Source: Atherinomorus stipes (taxonomy: Eukaryota; Chordata; Actinopteri; Atheriniformes; Atherinidae). From it: 64,000 bases of DNA. Position numbers and translations under genes: made by a program. Location of the stretch: NCBI GenBank assembly GCA_023101725.1, contig JALJCO010008721.1, forward strand, positions 186,001-250,000, given 5' to 3'. The notes under the pieces were generated by a model that was not told the origin of the DNA, searched no databases, and saw nothing but the letters and a program-made list of their open reading frames with translations. Positions 11,834 to 23,829 of the stretch are shown here, in pieces (position 1 is the first letter of the stretch; each line of letters starts with the position of its first letter).

Positions 11834-12191
11834 TAGGGATCGGTGATATGAACTAAATTATGTTCACGATAATTTCTGGTTGTTATCACGATAACAGTTA
11901 GTGATTTTAAAAAAAATATCAGTCTAATCTTTTGGATTATAAATCTATACTTACATTCTATCTTGAGCCCTAAAATAATACTAGAAGTCATTGACCTACA
12001 TCAAATTAGTTCAAGTAGTAACAAATGTGACATTTTTTGAAATGGTGCAAACAGCAAAAATAACTATATAATTAACTGTAAATACAACCTGATAAATTGA
12101 ATTGATTGTTTTTATCGTAAGATGACAAATTATTACCATGGAGTATTTCTTTGACGACATATCTCAGATGATCAGATATTGCCCATCCCTA
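11834..12191. mobile_element. hAT MITE with perfect 8-bp target duplication
   Basis: A 358-bp element with ends TAGGGATCGGTGATAT and, on the right, the complement of TAGGGATGGGCAATATC. CTTGAAAG flanks it exactly on both sides (11826-11833 and 12192-12199). It is AT-rich inside and has no coding capacity. The perfect duplication suggests that it is younger than its neighbours. Confidence 0.85.
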
Positions 12192-12390
12192 CTTGAAAGC
12201 AAATATTTGAAGCATTTGACCACAGATTCACATCAGTCACATCTCCATTACATGGTCTGTTGGTGCTTTTTGAATGGAAGTATCCACACAGTGAAAAGTC
12301 TTAAAATTACTCAATGATTGAGGAGTGAGGCAGGCACACACTCAAAATGCTGGGTTATTTCATCAACCCAACTGCTACGTTATAAAATGT

Positions 12391-12845
12391 TAGGGATGGC
12401 AATGTTGATGCCCGAGAGTTGATACTTTTTTAATATTGAGATACCACTGTACAGATACAAAATGTGCAGTTTGATTTTACTAACCCTCACCCTGAGATTA
12501 TTAGGCAATGAAGTTATGCGTGAAAGCAGCCAGAGTCTAGCTTCTGTGTTACATGATCTTTGTAGCCCAACCGATGATTATGTTTGTTATTTTTTAGTGG
12601 TTAAATGCAGGTTATTGCACATTATGTTTTGATAAATTTATAATACTGTATTAAGTTCTGAGTAATATTACTATTACATCTTATATTTGAACATTTTTCA
12701 TTCAATAAATTTAAAGACACACAACGGAACTTTCAGGAGTTTTCTAAGGGGCGCCCCCACTGGGGGGAAAAATAACAAACCATTTTTTTTTTTCTTCTAT
12801 TAAAAAAACCCACACCAAAAAAAAAAAAATATTTTTTTTTTTTTT

Positions 12846-12876
<31 letters not shown>

Positions 12877-13575
12877 TCTCTTTTTGGTGTTTTTTTTTTT
12901 TTTTTTTTTAATTAAAAAATACGGGATGATGAACCAACAAAAGAGGTGGGTTGTTGTTCCCTTGTTTAGATGGGGGGGGAGGGGGGGGGGGGGGGAAGAG
13001 AAGGTGGGAGGGCACGGGAGGGGGGCGGGGGGGGGGGGGAAAAAGAAAAGGTGGTGTGTCTGGGGGCGGGGGGGGGCAGGGGGAGCAGGGAAAGGAGAAA
13101 AGCGAATGAAGGAGGGAGGTGAAACAGAAAGAGGAAGAAAAAACAAAAAGTTATGAAGGTTAAGTTTTGTGTTTTTAAATAATCTTAACCTGTAGTTAAA
13201 TTATTTGATAATTTAAAGAAGTTTAAATCTAATTTTTGTTTAATTTACTCATCAATATGATTTATTATTGTTTAAAAGCATTACTTTCCAGTACTTCTGT
13301 TCTCAAGTTTTACTTAAATTTCATAATGCCCTCGCAATCAGGATACAGCATTTATGCAAATAGTACAATAATGTGACTGACTGTGGAGGGACAAAAAGTA
13401 GGGATGAACTGATACAGATTTTTTTTAGGGCAGATACTGATACTTTCTCATCAGCCTCAGTCAATACAACCTGCTGATATTTGGGGCCAATACTGTATTT
13501 GACTTCCAATTTAATAGAACCTTACACAACTTAGTATCATATCGACAGAAAAAATTCTGGTATCAGCCACCCATG
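12391..13575. mobile_element. hAT-family element, copy 2
   Basis: Begins TAGGGATGGCAATGTTGA and ends about 13575. The flanks TAAAATGT and TTAAATGC are a degenerate 8-bp duplication. It aligns with copy 1 over both halves. It carries a TTAA-flanked insertion (12715-13174) and, at about 13401-13510, what looks like a piece of another hAT element starting TAGGGATGAACTGATAC. Confidence 0.7.
12715..13174. mobile_element. second TTAA insertion with homopolymer-rich core
   Basis: TTAA at 12711-12714 and 13175-13178 flanks an insertion that begins AGACACACAACGGAAC. Its ends differ from those of the element in hAT copy 1, so it is another family at the same target. Positions 12785-12915 are nearly all T with A runs, and 12960-13150 nearly all G and A, which is atypical of the region and may be an assembly fault. 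Long frames here are low complexity and not genes. Confidence 0.5.
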
Positions 13576-13695
13576 TTAAATGCGTGACTTTTTTTCGGTT
13601 ATTATCTGGATTATTTTTGTGAACCCATGCATTGAGTTAAACACAGTTAAGTTATGCTGGGTTTTATTTAACCCTAATCACTGAGTTGGGTTTTG

Positions 13696-14896
13696 TTAGA
13701 GGGGGCGGGGCTCCTTCAAAACTAAACGTATCTGGATCACAAAGGCTCATGGGAAATGCAAGTGCAGCAGGAATTTAACCTTTTGTGATTGTTATCCTAT
13801 AAATCTCAGTTATGTGATTTACTACTTTGGCTATTTTCACATTTAGCCAAAGTTGTTGAAAAATTCTGTTCAGCTTGGAGGTTAAAGTTGGCACCATGAG
13901 TGTGACGGACAGTAAGAAGATAAACTGACCATCATAGACAATGCTTAATCGTTTGTCAGAGATAGCATCAACATTCGTAACTGGCTAATCAGATGACTGT
14001 TCTCTATGTTTTAACTTGGAGGGAATCAACTTGGAAACAGCAGCTGTTTCACAGTTTTCTTGCAGGTGTAAATCATATTGTTGATAAGCACTGTTTTTAT
14101 AATCAGTCGTCAGCCATTCTAAGGAGGATGCACCAAACGGCACTGATGATGTGCTGAAAATTAATTCTATCTGCAACCAAACATCAAGGAAGAGAAGTGA
14201 AAAGATCTTTAGCAGACAGAGAGTGAAAAGGACCTCAGGAGTAATTTCTCCTCCCTGATTCTGCTGCTTTGTCTCCATCATGGGGTGAAAAGTGGCCCAA
14301 CAGGATTCATCACTCAGAGGCTTCACCTTTTTTTTTAATGTAATCTTTATAAAAAATCTGTTTGCTGAACATTTTGCAGACTTTTCTGGCTGGCAGAGTG
14401 TGAACATTGTCAGTAATCACCTTTTAACAGCCTGCAGAGAAACAGTTCATGCTGCAGGAAACATTCATAGTTTTACAGTAAATGTTAAAGCTAACAGACA
14501 GCTGAAGCAGCAGTGTGGTCAGTCTCTGCTTCATGCAAAAATCTGCCTGTTGGAATGCGTCAGGAAGGTCCACTTTTTGCTCTAAAAAGACACCATCATC
14601 TCACTCTAAACCTTTTTGTGCTGTTTTTACTGAAACAGCAACTGAGATAAAAATCAAAGCAAAAACATACAGAATAACCCTCTGATTTTATTTTTTCTCT
14701 TTTACATGAGTGACAGTGATCAAAGCATCATGATGATCTGGCCCAGAGTAAATGAAAACGGCGTAATTGAAAACATTATGCTGAACTGATGACTTAGCAA
14801 AGGCAGGTGGTGAAACTGCTGTATCTCAGTTAGCACACCTGAATTCTATCAAAGAGCCATAAAAGACAATCTCAACGTAACCAGATCAAAGTCATA
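13696..14896. other. unassigned DNA
   Basis: No gene or clear element. The open frames on both strands around 13985-14585 have no recognisable domain and no splice context. The sequence looks single-copy. Confidence 0.4.
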
Positions 14897-16173
14897 GGGT
14901 GAATATGGGTAAAGTGGGACAGTTAAGGTTAATCTTGTTTATCTTTACATGTGTTTACTTCTGTCACTAAAAATCATCATTGAGCTCATTATAGGGCAGC
15001 ATGAGATTAAAAAGAAAAGCTTCTGTGTGGATGACACCACTTCCTGGGGGCGTGGCTCACTACTTCAACTACGTCTGCAGCGAATCAAGATGGTGGGTAA
15101 AATGACACAGTGTTTTTAGGTGAACAATGTTCGTGCTCTAGAAATAAGAAAACTGGTGGATAGTTTGCAATTGTGATATTTTTTGTTAAGGGGTGTTACT
15201 GTACGTTGATTCATAATTTTTAAAAATGACATCCATCTGAGTTTTAAAAAAATGCTATTTAGCTACTGTCCCACTGTAGCAATATGCTATTGCTACAGTG
15301 GGACAGTGTGTTATTTGCAAACTGGGACAATCATTTGACTCATTCTACAGGTGGAAATAAGTTCTCTTTTTGTTCATCCCTTATAATTTTTCTGTCTAGC
15401 TAGATAGATAGATACACAAATTGACTTAAATTGCATAAATCAAGCTTGCTACAATGAAAATGATGATCGTGATGCTTTGCCAGTCTATGCTAGCTAGCCC
15501 TTGCCCCGCCCCACATGTTTTGCATACTCTTTAAATTGAGGTGGTGAGGAGAATGGCATTATTGAAGATGGGGAAGTCTTCACTTGCCGTGAGTGTATTG
15601 ATGTCTAGCCACCGCACCTCGCACAGTTTGCTGTTTGTTCTTTAATTTATCCAGTGGATTACAAAAATTTTTTGCCTTTGTTCTTCTGCCTTTTTTGGCC
15701 TTTGTTCTTTTATTGCCCAAAATATGCTATTTTGAACTGACATTTAATTTCTGAATAATAGCTGACTAGTTGTTTATTTTCTTCAGGAAATGAACTTGTC
15801 TTTTTGTCCTGTTCTCTTTATGTCCATGAAAGTTTTTGTTAATATTTATATTTATCAGAAATTAATTGTAGTTGTTTTTATTATTGTGTTTACATTAAAA
15901 TAGAATGTGTTACCAGTGTCCCAGTTTGTCAATATATGGCGTCCCACTTTACCAATAGTGCCTAGAAATTTTGGTTTTGGGTCAGTGTGTTTTTGGTGAA
16001 GGGTCATCCATGCAGTGTTTATTATGTCTTTGTTATTTCTTCTACATAGTATAGTAGAGATCTTAAGCTATTTAGAATGGTATCATATGATGGGCTAAGA
16101 TGTTTGGTTCATAATCAGATATTAGTTGAAGCTACATTTTCAGAGTATGAACCCAGTTTACCCATATTCACTA
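14897..16173. mobile_element. pogo-like non-autonomous element
   Basis: The ends GGGTGAATATGGGTAAAGTG (14897) and the complement of TAGTGAATATGGGTAAAC (to 16173) are inverted, and TA flanks both sides (14895-14896, 16174-16175). TA duplications fit the Tc1/mariner/pogo superfamily. GTCCCA / TGGGAC motifs recur inside (15268-15307, 15917-15950). No transposase is seen in the 1277 bp. The element at 61061-63209 has the same general design with a different end sequence. Confidence 0.65.
15265..15307. repeat. perfect hairpin, 20-bp arms, 3-nt loop
   Basis: Arms 15265-15284 and 15288-15307 are exact reverse complements around TGC. The arms contain the TGTCCCA motif that recurs in the host element, so this is probably an inverted pair of a subterminal motif. 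Confidence 0.9.
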
Positions 16174-17814
16174 TATATCAGCTCCAGAAACCAAAGACAA
16201 AAGAAGCCAGGACCCATCAAAACCCTCGCAATGACAACATGCAGGGTTTATTAATCTGTCGGTGCTATAAACTGGCTTCCAGAAACCTGCCAATGAAATG
16301 AAAAATGCTCAATTTATCCCAGAGGGAAATTCCACGATATTAGAGACAGAACAGTCACACGAGTTTGAGAACAAATCTTTCATGTAGACTGATGACAGGT
16401 GAAGTGATGAACCCCCCATCAAGTGTTCTCTCAGATCCATCACACATCCATGCAGCAGACTGAACTGTTGTTGACCGTCTCAAATGTCTCCAGACACGAG
16501 CCGTTTCTCAATCTTGTGCGTATTGGGGTGCTTGTGGACTCGTGAGATGCCATCACCCGCGGTCCAAGTCATGTTCCATTTCAAAGTTTGCTTCTAGGCG
16601 AGTACGCTGGAAATTCCAGAATAAGAACTTCCTCCGTCCATTTTACGGAGCATGCATCAGAGGTGACTCGTGCGTATTTGTGTGTGTTGTGTTTGGCTGG
16701 AAGCAGGGGGTTAATGTTGAATGCGGTTCTGAACTGACCCTAATATTGGAGAAATCTGATCTCTGCCTTTAATTCTCATCAGAGTCCTCGCTGCAGCATT
16801 TCGGATCAGCTGGAGGCGAGAAATGACAGAGAGGAAATGAACTGCAGCAGCCAGACGAAGTTAACTACTGATGTTTAAGTTCCACATTTCCAGAAGAATT
16901 TGTTCAATGAGAAGAGACAGCTGAGATCCATCCTCGGTCTCCTGATCAAATCTTCATCAGCAGCAGCTCCAGGTGCATCCTCACCACATCCCTCTGACGC
17001 AAACCTGAAAGCAGCTGCAGCCTCTTATCGTTTCACATTCTGACATCAGAACATTGTTGGAGATCAAGGGAAAGATGTAAAAGGTCAGAGTGGCTAACTG
17101 AATGAAACAAATGTACTTTGTAAAGATCTCCTCTTCATCACAACTTCTCCTTCCAGTTTTCCTGCTCTCCTTCCTCTCCCTCCACCCCTCCATCAGATCA
17201 TTTTTCATTCATGTCATCCGCAGGAAGTCACACCTGAGCAGCGTCTCTCTCTGCGGAAGATCTATGAGCCCTGGATTTTATATTTTCAGCTTATTTACCT
17301 TGTCGTTTGTTTTCATTTTTTTCCTACTGATGCAGGTCATTTGACAGTTTGGAGTTGTTTTCAAATCTCCGCCACACAAACACTCATACATTATAAGTTT
17401 GCGTCTCGGTGCCCCTCGCAGGCGGCTGAGCGCAGGAGGAAATATGTTTCCGCCACATGCTGATTTACAGCGAGCTGCTGGTGGAGGCTGATAGATATTC
17501 GCTTCTATGCGGCCGCCGGGAGTCAGATGGCGGCTGCTGCCACGTCGACACCATCTGATGAGCTCTTATGTACACATATGGAAAATTTCTCAGATATGCT
17601 TTATCAAAAACAGGAGAAAAACAAGGTGCTTGGCTCAGCTGCAACATGAATCAGGGATGAGGGTTATTTTTAAGAACAAAAATGGGAGTATTTAAAAAGG
17701 TGCATACTGCAACAAAAACAGTCTATCCAACCAATATCTGAGGTTAGTAATCTAGTTTTGAGAGTACTTGTAAAAACTGTTTGAATGTTCAAAAACCTCT
17801 TACTGCATTCAAAT
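16174..17814. other. unassigned DNA with a retroposon-tail scrap
   Basis: 16290-16345 contains TTTATCCCAGAGGGAAATT, a minus-strand SINE/LINE tail remnant preceded by a GAAATGAAA-type short repeat. The rest, including a CpG-bearing block at 17400-17560, looks single-copy and has no identified exon. Confidence 0.4.
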
Positions 17815-18243
17815 CAGTGGCGGAGCCTGACATTTTTCACTGGGGTGACCAGGGAGAAACCATTACTCACATGGGGGTGGCCATAAGTAGATACCTCAGA
17901 GCGCATGTTTTTATATACGTATATTATATATACATTATATATACATCCAACTGTATGGGGTAGTTGGTGTCTAAAATAAGAAGGGAATACGGTTTGGAAG
18001 CAGTTTTGGGTCTCCCTGTGAAGCAGAAGTTTTCTTTCCCCAATTGCAATATCTCAGCGAGAAAAGTTTAAAAGTGGGATTTTCAACTTCTGCATGTCCA
18101 ATCTTAAAAATTCCAACTGTATGGGGTGGCTAGTGTCTGAAATAAGAAGGAAAAGTGGTTTGGAAACGGCTTGGGGTGCCGCCCTGTTAAAGGGTGAGGG
18201 TGGCCAGTGAATGGCCAGTGGCCAGCCCCGTAACTCCGCCCCA
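17815..18243. mobile_element. possible hAT-like element
   Basis: The left edge CAGTGGCGGAGCC (17815) and the right edge, complement of GGGGCGGAGTTACGGGG (about 18226-18243), are partly similar. No target duplication is evident. Two internal copies of a CCAACTGTATGGGGT block (17947 and 18114) form a direct repeat about 165 bp apart. Confidence 0.35.
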
Positions 18244-18960
18244 AGCGGCAACCTCCGGTGGCCAGCAGTGATGCAACCCGGAAATTGACATTTTCTGTAA
18301 TCCTCCCTTCATCCGCTAGGGGCTGGCTCCAAGAGCGAGCAAATCCCCATAGACTCCCATGTTAAAAACGCCAACTTCACAGCAGAAATAAACAGGTTTA
18401 CAGCCTGGTTCAAAAAATCATTTTAGGTTTATTAGGTCAAGTTTACCTTCATGTCAACTGTGAGGGGGGTGAATTTTTTTATAACTCATTCGTTTAGATG
18501 TTATTTATTCTTCAAATTACACATAATTAAGGGCGTGTCCTTATGATTGACATGCGGCAGACCGGAAGCTCCGCCTGCCGACCGGAGGCTCCTAGTTAGC
18601 TCCTTCTTTGCTCTTAAGAAGGTCTCAGTTTGTTACAGAGTCGCACAACGGCGGTTTTTAGTCAGCGAATTGCAAGTCTAAGCATGTCTTACCTTAACCA
18701 TCCATTAGGGGGCTTATCTTTGTTAGCTCTTCTTAGTTTCGTGTTAGCTCAGTTAGCGTTTAGCCCACAGTACGTCAGCTGTCAATCATTTGCCCCGCGG
18801 CCGCGCTGTGCCCATTTTAGTATTTTCCTGGAGTAACGACGTACGTGACACGGCAAGATGGCGACGGTAAGACACGCCCACCTGGCTTCACATTTCTCTA
18901 TTCAGAAGAGACCGGAAGCTACGTCCAGTAATATACAGTCTTTGCTCCGCCCCTGGAGAT
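18240..18960 (+). repeat. dispersed repeat shared with 48410-48790
   Basis: 18296-18520 matches the reverse complement of about 48500-48740, including CCGCTAGGGGCTGGCTCC, GACTCCCATGTTAAAAA and TTTATTTCTGCTGTGAAG-type blocks. The right part ends near GTAATATACAGTCTTTG, which resembles a transposon terminus. Several in-frame stretches here (for example 18630-18836) are repeat-derived. Confidence 0.65.
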
Positions 18961-20043
18961 CAGGTTGGGTGCTGTCCCTTCAGGACTGGGCACTGTCTTT
19001 CAAAAAAGGATTTTTAGCAGTTGTCAAATGAAGAAAAATCTTTTCTTTCAAAATTAGAAAGAAAGAACACTGAAAAGAAGCATTACCAAACTAGTTTTGA
19101 GGGGTTTTTCACTAAATGAGTGTTTTCCAACTTGTTTAATGATATTTCTCTCTGTTTAAAGTCTTATTTTTTCTTCATTCAAAAAATCTTAGCAAGTATA
19201 ATTATCTTGGCAGATTGTTTCACTTGAATATAGTCTGATTCTTCTCAATTTCAGAATTTTTTTACTCATATTCAGACCACTAAGTTTTGCAGTGTAGTGG
19301 CAGAAAGTAACTGCTGACTGAAAGCTTGCTGTCTTTTAAGAGAAAAAAAAATGGTAAAGGTTATAAATGGGTTTTCAGGTTTGCTATTTATTAACTAAAT
19401 GTGCATTTTAACGTCCAATTTGAGCCTCATCTTTTGTTCCTCCACTATATCAGATAATCAATATTGATTTAAGTGAGTTTCTGTCTGATGAATGTCAGAT
19501 ACGGCAAAGTGATTAATCAGCCACAAGAGTTCTCAACAAAATACTCCTCCTGCACAAATAGGCCCTTAATTTACTTTTTGATGGCAGAGTAATGAAATGT
19601 ACTTTAGGGTGAGTTATGGATGTTGGAAAATAAGCTGCTCTGATCTTTATGCTCCATTATCTGTAATCCTTTTACACACTCAGCCTCCACCAGTGTGGGC
19701 TGGCTTTCTTTACGACATGCTGAGAGAAGTCTACAGGTTTGTAAAGTCTTTCCTTCTGGAAGTCGGCAATAAAAGGTTTACAGTCTGCTGGAGATAAATG
19801 GGAGCAGTAAGAAGACAACGAGGTTCAGTGTGATATTCCCACTGCTAAAAGGCTCACATCAATGTTTACTGCCAGAGGTTAGCAGCACTGTCAGCTAAAA
19901 ACTGTGGTCAAACTTCGAGTGAAGAAGAGAGAAAACAGCTGCACAGAAACCTGCTGAGAGTGCAATCATTATGGAATAACTCTACCTGAAGGAACAGACC
20001 AAGAAGAGTCAAAGCATGACAAAATATGATCTGTTTAGCTCAA
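18961..20043. other. unassigned AT-rich DNA
   Basis: No gene, RNA or element ends recognised. There are scattered A/T runs at 19010-19350. Confidence 0.45.
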
Positions 20044-20360
20044 AGGTAGTCTGGAGTTTCCCCCTGAAAACAAACGTTAGACTTGTGCAATTAAATCCGT
20101 CTCAGTCCGCACCTTTGGGCCTCTACTCTCATGTGGTGGTGACTTTGTTGGCAACTCCCTCTCCCCCTGTCAGCATTTCGCTTTTTCCCTTTGTTTTGGT
20201 GTGTTCGGGCTGTTTCTGGGCGGAGATTTCTGTATATTTTGCCAGCCATTGACAGAGTTAAGAGCATGACGCTGTGTGGGGCTAAACTCGTGATTGGAGC
20301 AGATGCCATTCGCTTTGCCTCTTGGAAGAGAAAAAAAAAAGGTATGTCGTCATGGCGATG
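20044..20360 (+). mobile_element. TTAA-element relative, left part
   Basis: Begins AGGTAGTCTGGAGTTTCC after TCAA, a decayed TTAA. It follows the reverse complement of 35765 down to about 35440 through blocks such as CCTTTGGGCC, GCAACTCCCTC and TTTCTGGGCGGAGATTTC. The right end is not clear; the family-like sequence may go on to about 20640. Confidence 0.65.
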
Positions 20361-21353
20361 TCGTATTGTTTCCCCTGGCCCATGTTTTACCGTCTTTCTC
20401 TCGGCTTCTGTGATTAAAATGACATCTGGTTTGTTACTGACGGCTGTCTGCCCGACTGCACGTGAACCCAGCATCGGTGAGACGCTGGTTTCTCCCCACT
20501 GCACCGCGGTGACTTTTCAAAGGCATTACCTCGGGCTGAGCTGAGAACTCCGGTGTCTCCGGTGAGTTTCTGTGGTTTCCTGCTGTCACGCTTCTACTGA
20601 ATGTAAAAACATGGCGACACGACATGGCAGCCTCCACCGAGTCGACCCTTTCGACGTAGATATGAATGATACGAATGGCAAATTTGGAGCTTAGAGGAGC
20701 ACTTCAGTTTGTTGATGGGAGTGATTACTGATTAATGGAAAAACACTTGTGTGTGAATGAAATAATCATTTTTTGTGAATAGAGAACAGGAGAACTTACA
20801 CGACATTGCTTTAAAGGAAAGACTTGCTGCGCAAGGACTGAGCTCGAGACCTGTGCAGGACTGTTTTCTCAGAACTGCTCCTGTAAAACTGAGACGCACG
20901 GGTGGGGGGGGGGGGTAAAAAACCAGGAACAAAGGAGTGCTGTTTCTGAGGAGTGTGAGCTGTGGCTGAGACAGCAGCTCTGTATACAAAAAATACATAA
21001 ATAAATAAAAATAACATGAGGAGCGCTGGACCGCTGTGTCTGCATGCGCTGCCAGAGTTCAAATAGACCTTAAAAGAGAGTGACGGTCTCCACGAGTCTT
21101 CCCTGCAGTAGCGTAGTTCAATGGCTCAGATTTAAACTTCAGCTGTACTCTCCATCTTTGCTAAAATAGCAGGACCTGCTGTTTTATCTGAAACTGCCCG
21201 CTCCCGCAAGATTTGTGTTGGGTCCCGCGGCAGTCCTGTCCCTATGCAGGTCTCCAGACCAAGCCTCTGTGTTATTGAAGGAGGGAGAGGCGTGCAGGAG
21301 TACCGTAGACAGTGGAGCACTCGCTGTAGAGAAGAATAAACAATACGTGTGTT
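20361..21353. other. unassigned DNA with a shared repeat block
   Basis: 20950-21105 is similar to 45840-45985 through GCTGAGACAGCAGCTCTGT-like and TGCTGCCAGAGTT-like blocks and GACGGTCTCCA, so it is a dispersed repeat of unknown class. A poly-G run lies at 20903-20914. No gene is seen. Confidence 0.5.
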
Positions 21354-21697
21354 CAGGGCCGTAACCAGGGTTATGAAACTAGTGAGGTACAAAACCATGC
21401 GAGCGCGCAATGCGCGGTGTTTCGGAACGGAGAGGTGTCACTCTCTTCTTCTCTGACATGATGCTAGATAACGTTTGCTAGTGAGATAAGGTGACGATGA
21501 GATTGAGATAAATTTTACTCCCCCCCCCCTGCCCCCCAAGTTGAACTATGATAGCTGAGCGAACTGGCGAGTGTGTGGCGGAGAATCTCTTCTTCTTCAC
21601 CTGGGGGGGGGGGATATTTTTTGTAAAAAAAACAAAAAAACAGGAAATATTAACCGAGGTATTTACCTCGGGTACCTCATTGCTAGTTACGGCCTTG
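21354..21697. mobile_element. hAT MITE
   Basis: A 344-bp element with ends CAGGGCCGTAACCAG and, on the right, the complement of CAAGGCCGTAACTAG. The flanks CGTGTGTT (21346-21353) and CGTGCGTT (21698-21705) are an 8-bp target duplication with one difference. G- and C-runs lie inside. No coding capacity. Confidence 0.8.
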
Positions 21698-23639
21698 CGT
21701 GCGTTCATGTGGGTCTCTAAAAGTCTCCGGTACGTCTACCAGTGGACTGGCGACTACCACAAAGAATTGTGGGAATTGTTTGATATAAGGCTAATTACAC
21801 TGATATGGTAACATTTTATCACAATGGACTACGACCACCATTGTGACTCTGCATGACTTCAGCTGTCGCGTCTTCCTTTACGTCGAAAAAACAACCCGCT
21901 TTCAAAGCTGTAACACGAGTGCTACCTAAAAATATAAAATGTTGACGTTTTTTCATAGCACTGCTGTCTGCTAAACACCGGAGTGGCGCGTGAACATTAT
22001 GCTGTCGCTGGGGGAGGAGCTGTGAGTCTAGCAGGTTGTTCTCGCGCATACTCTTAAAAACTCGCTAACAGCCAAAAACATCTTCTATACCACCTTTAAC
22101 ATCCATCTGCTGACGCAACTTCAGCATCCAGGCAGCCACCAGCAAGCTCTCCAAAATTTCCACGTAATGAGAAATTCTCTGTTTAATTTTCAACAATTAA
22201 CTGGGAGTTTGTTTTACCCTACAGAAATTTAAAATTCGTCTCCACGGTGGAGAGAAACAAAAGAGCCGTCTTCCGAGGCTTCCAATCAGCAGCCATCTGG
22301 ATGGGAGTTTGGCTGCAGAGCTTTTCCCTGCAGACTCTTCATATGAAACTTTAATTAATGGGGAGAGTGTGTGATCACGGTGCGGTGCGTTGGTGGCCCC
22401 GGCGGTCAGACGGACCGCCCGACAACAGCAACCTTCCTGCTCAGAAAAACATGGTGGCTATGTAGAAGAAGAAAAGCTAATTAAATTCATCTCTCAGCTT
22501 TAACTCACTCACCTCTGTTTACAGCTCGGTGATCTGAACTTTTTTCTGTTCTTAGTTGTTTTTAAACCTCAGTGACAGAAATATTGGTACGTCTTCATCC
22601 TCCAGTGTTTCTCCACATTTCTCCTCAGTGGAGATGCTTCTCATCTTCTGTGAATTAGTAGAAAGTCTTCTGTTGGTAATTATGTGGCTACATGGAGTCT
22701 TGTATGCTGCCGTTATATAGACCGCATCTCTCCTCACATCAGAGCTCTGTGCTGTTTTCCTTTCTCCGATTCTGACTGTATAACCAAGGATCACCAACTC
22801 TGGAACCAGAGGCCAGCTGTCCTGCAGGTTTTAAATGTTTTCCTGCTGCAGCACACCTGACTTAAATGATCTCCCACAGTTTGTTGTTACAAGTCTGTTA
22901 ATGACTGTTAACTGGAGTAATTACATTAATGACTTTTTAAGACTTACTGGGGCTCTGAATTAAAGTGGCATCCAACTGTAGATCCAGTGTGGCATGTTGT
23001 GAAGAGGCAGGGTTTATTCATTGACATGGTCAGTGGTACGGATTCACCTTAGCTTTAGAGCAAACGCACACTGAAATCTAAAAAAAATGAGTAATGGGAG
23101 CAAATTGACCTAATTGATATCAAACCCACATTCAATGCCTGGAAATGAACTGGTGGTGGCTGGGAAGATCGTCAGTGTCCCCCTCTCCTCTCTATTGGAC
23201 ATTTACCACTCCCGCCTCACCTGCAGATCCCCCCCCCCCCCCGCACCTTCGCCCCCCCCCCCCTTGCTCACAAACTCACCTACCTCAGGACCATATACCT
23301 CACTTTACCGTCACCATGGCACCAGTTACATACTGCAGAACGTTGTTCCAAATGGCACCAATACATATGGCACCGTTGCATGCATCACGACTGCTACTCA
23401 GCTCATGCTGCCATCTGCATCATTTGCACTATTGCCACTGTACTGTCATTAATAATAACTTGCTGTACATGTTACAGTCACATCGTTGACTATTTGCACT
23501 ATTGTCCATCAGGAGCACTGTAATGCTACATTGCCAAACTTTACCGTTACATTTCTATCTGGACATTGTAATCTTCTTTAGTATTTAAACTTAGTTTCGT
23601 GTTTAGATTTCTAGTTATCCGAGTGGATAACTATTAGGG
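21698..23639. other. unassigned DNA, largely single-copy in appearance
   Basis: No gene identified. 22290-22440 combines a TTTAATTAATGGG core with a CpG-rich block and could be ancestral regulatory sequence. 23229-23264 contains two long C runs. The two proline-rich frames around 23114-23489 follow from those runs. Confidence 0.4.
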
Positions 23640-23684
23640 ATGAGCCGGATACTCGTTTCAGACGATAATGCATTTTTGACGAGT

Positions 23685-23819
23685 GTTGTGATTTAGCTTG
23701 GGCATCACAATATATAGCGTCACTATGTATGAGATTAATATTAATATTAATATTTCTATTAATATCAATACTAATACATAGTGACGCTATATATTGTGAT
23801 GCCCAAGCTAAATCACAAC
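23685..23819. repeat. perfect 46-bp inverted repeat (hairpin element)
   Basis: The arms 23685-23730 and 23774-23819 are exact reverse complements over 46 bp. The 43-bp spacer is built of ATTAAT-type repeats and is itself nearly self-complementary. An inverted, partial copy is at 28960-29053. Just left (23636-23660), TAGGGATGAGCCGGATACTC resembles a hAT end, so the palindrome may be the core of a foldback or hAT MITE. Confidence 0.9.
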
Positions 23820-23829
23820 ATATTATGGA

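Larger units (their letters stand above)
12341..13695. mobile_element. possible outer element around hAT copy 2
   Basis: Stretches on both sides of hAT copy 2 (12341-12382 and 13620-13695) carry repeated GCTGGGTT / CAACCCAACTGC motifs in the style of a common fish MITE. The simplest reading is that copy 2 landed inside it. Its exact ends are not clear. Confidence 0.4.

Noticed and set aside
12733..13156. K-, P- and G-rich frames on both strands
   Set aside because: They are a by-product of homopolymer runs, possibly an assembly fault.
17815..18243. Confident hAT call
   Set aside because: End similarity is partial and no 8-bp duplication was found, so it is listed only as possible.
23114..23489. 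Proline-rich plus-strand frames
   Set aside because: They follow from two poly-C runs and have no domain.
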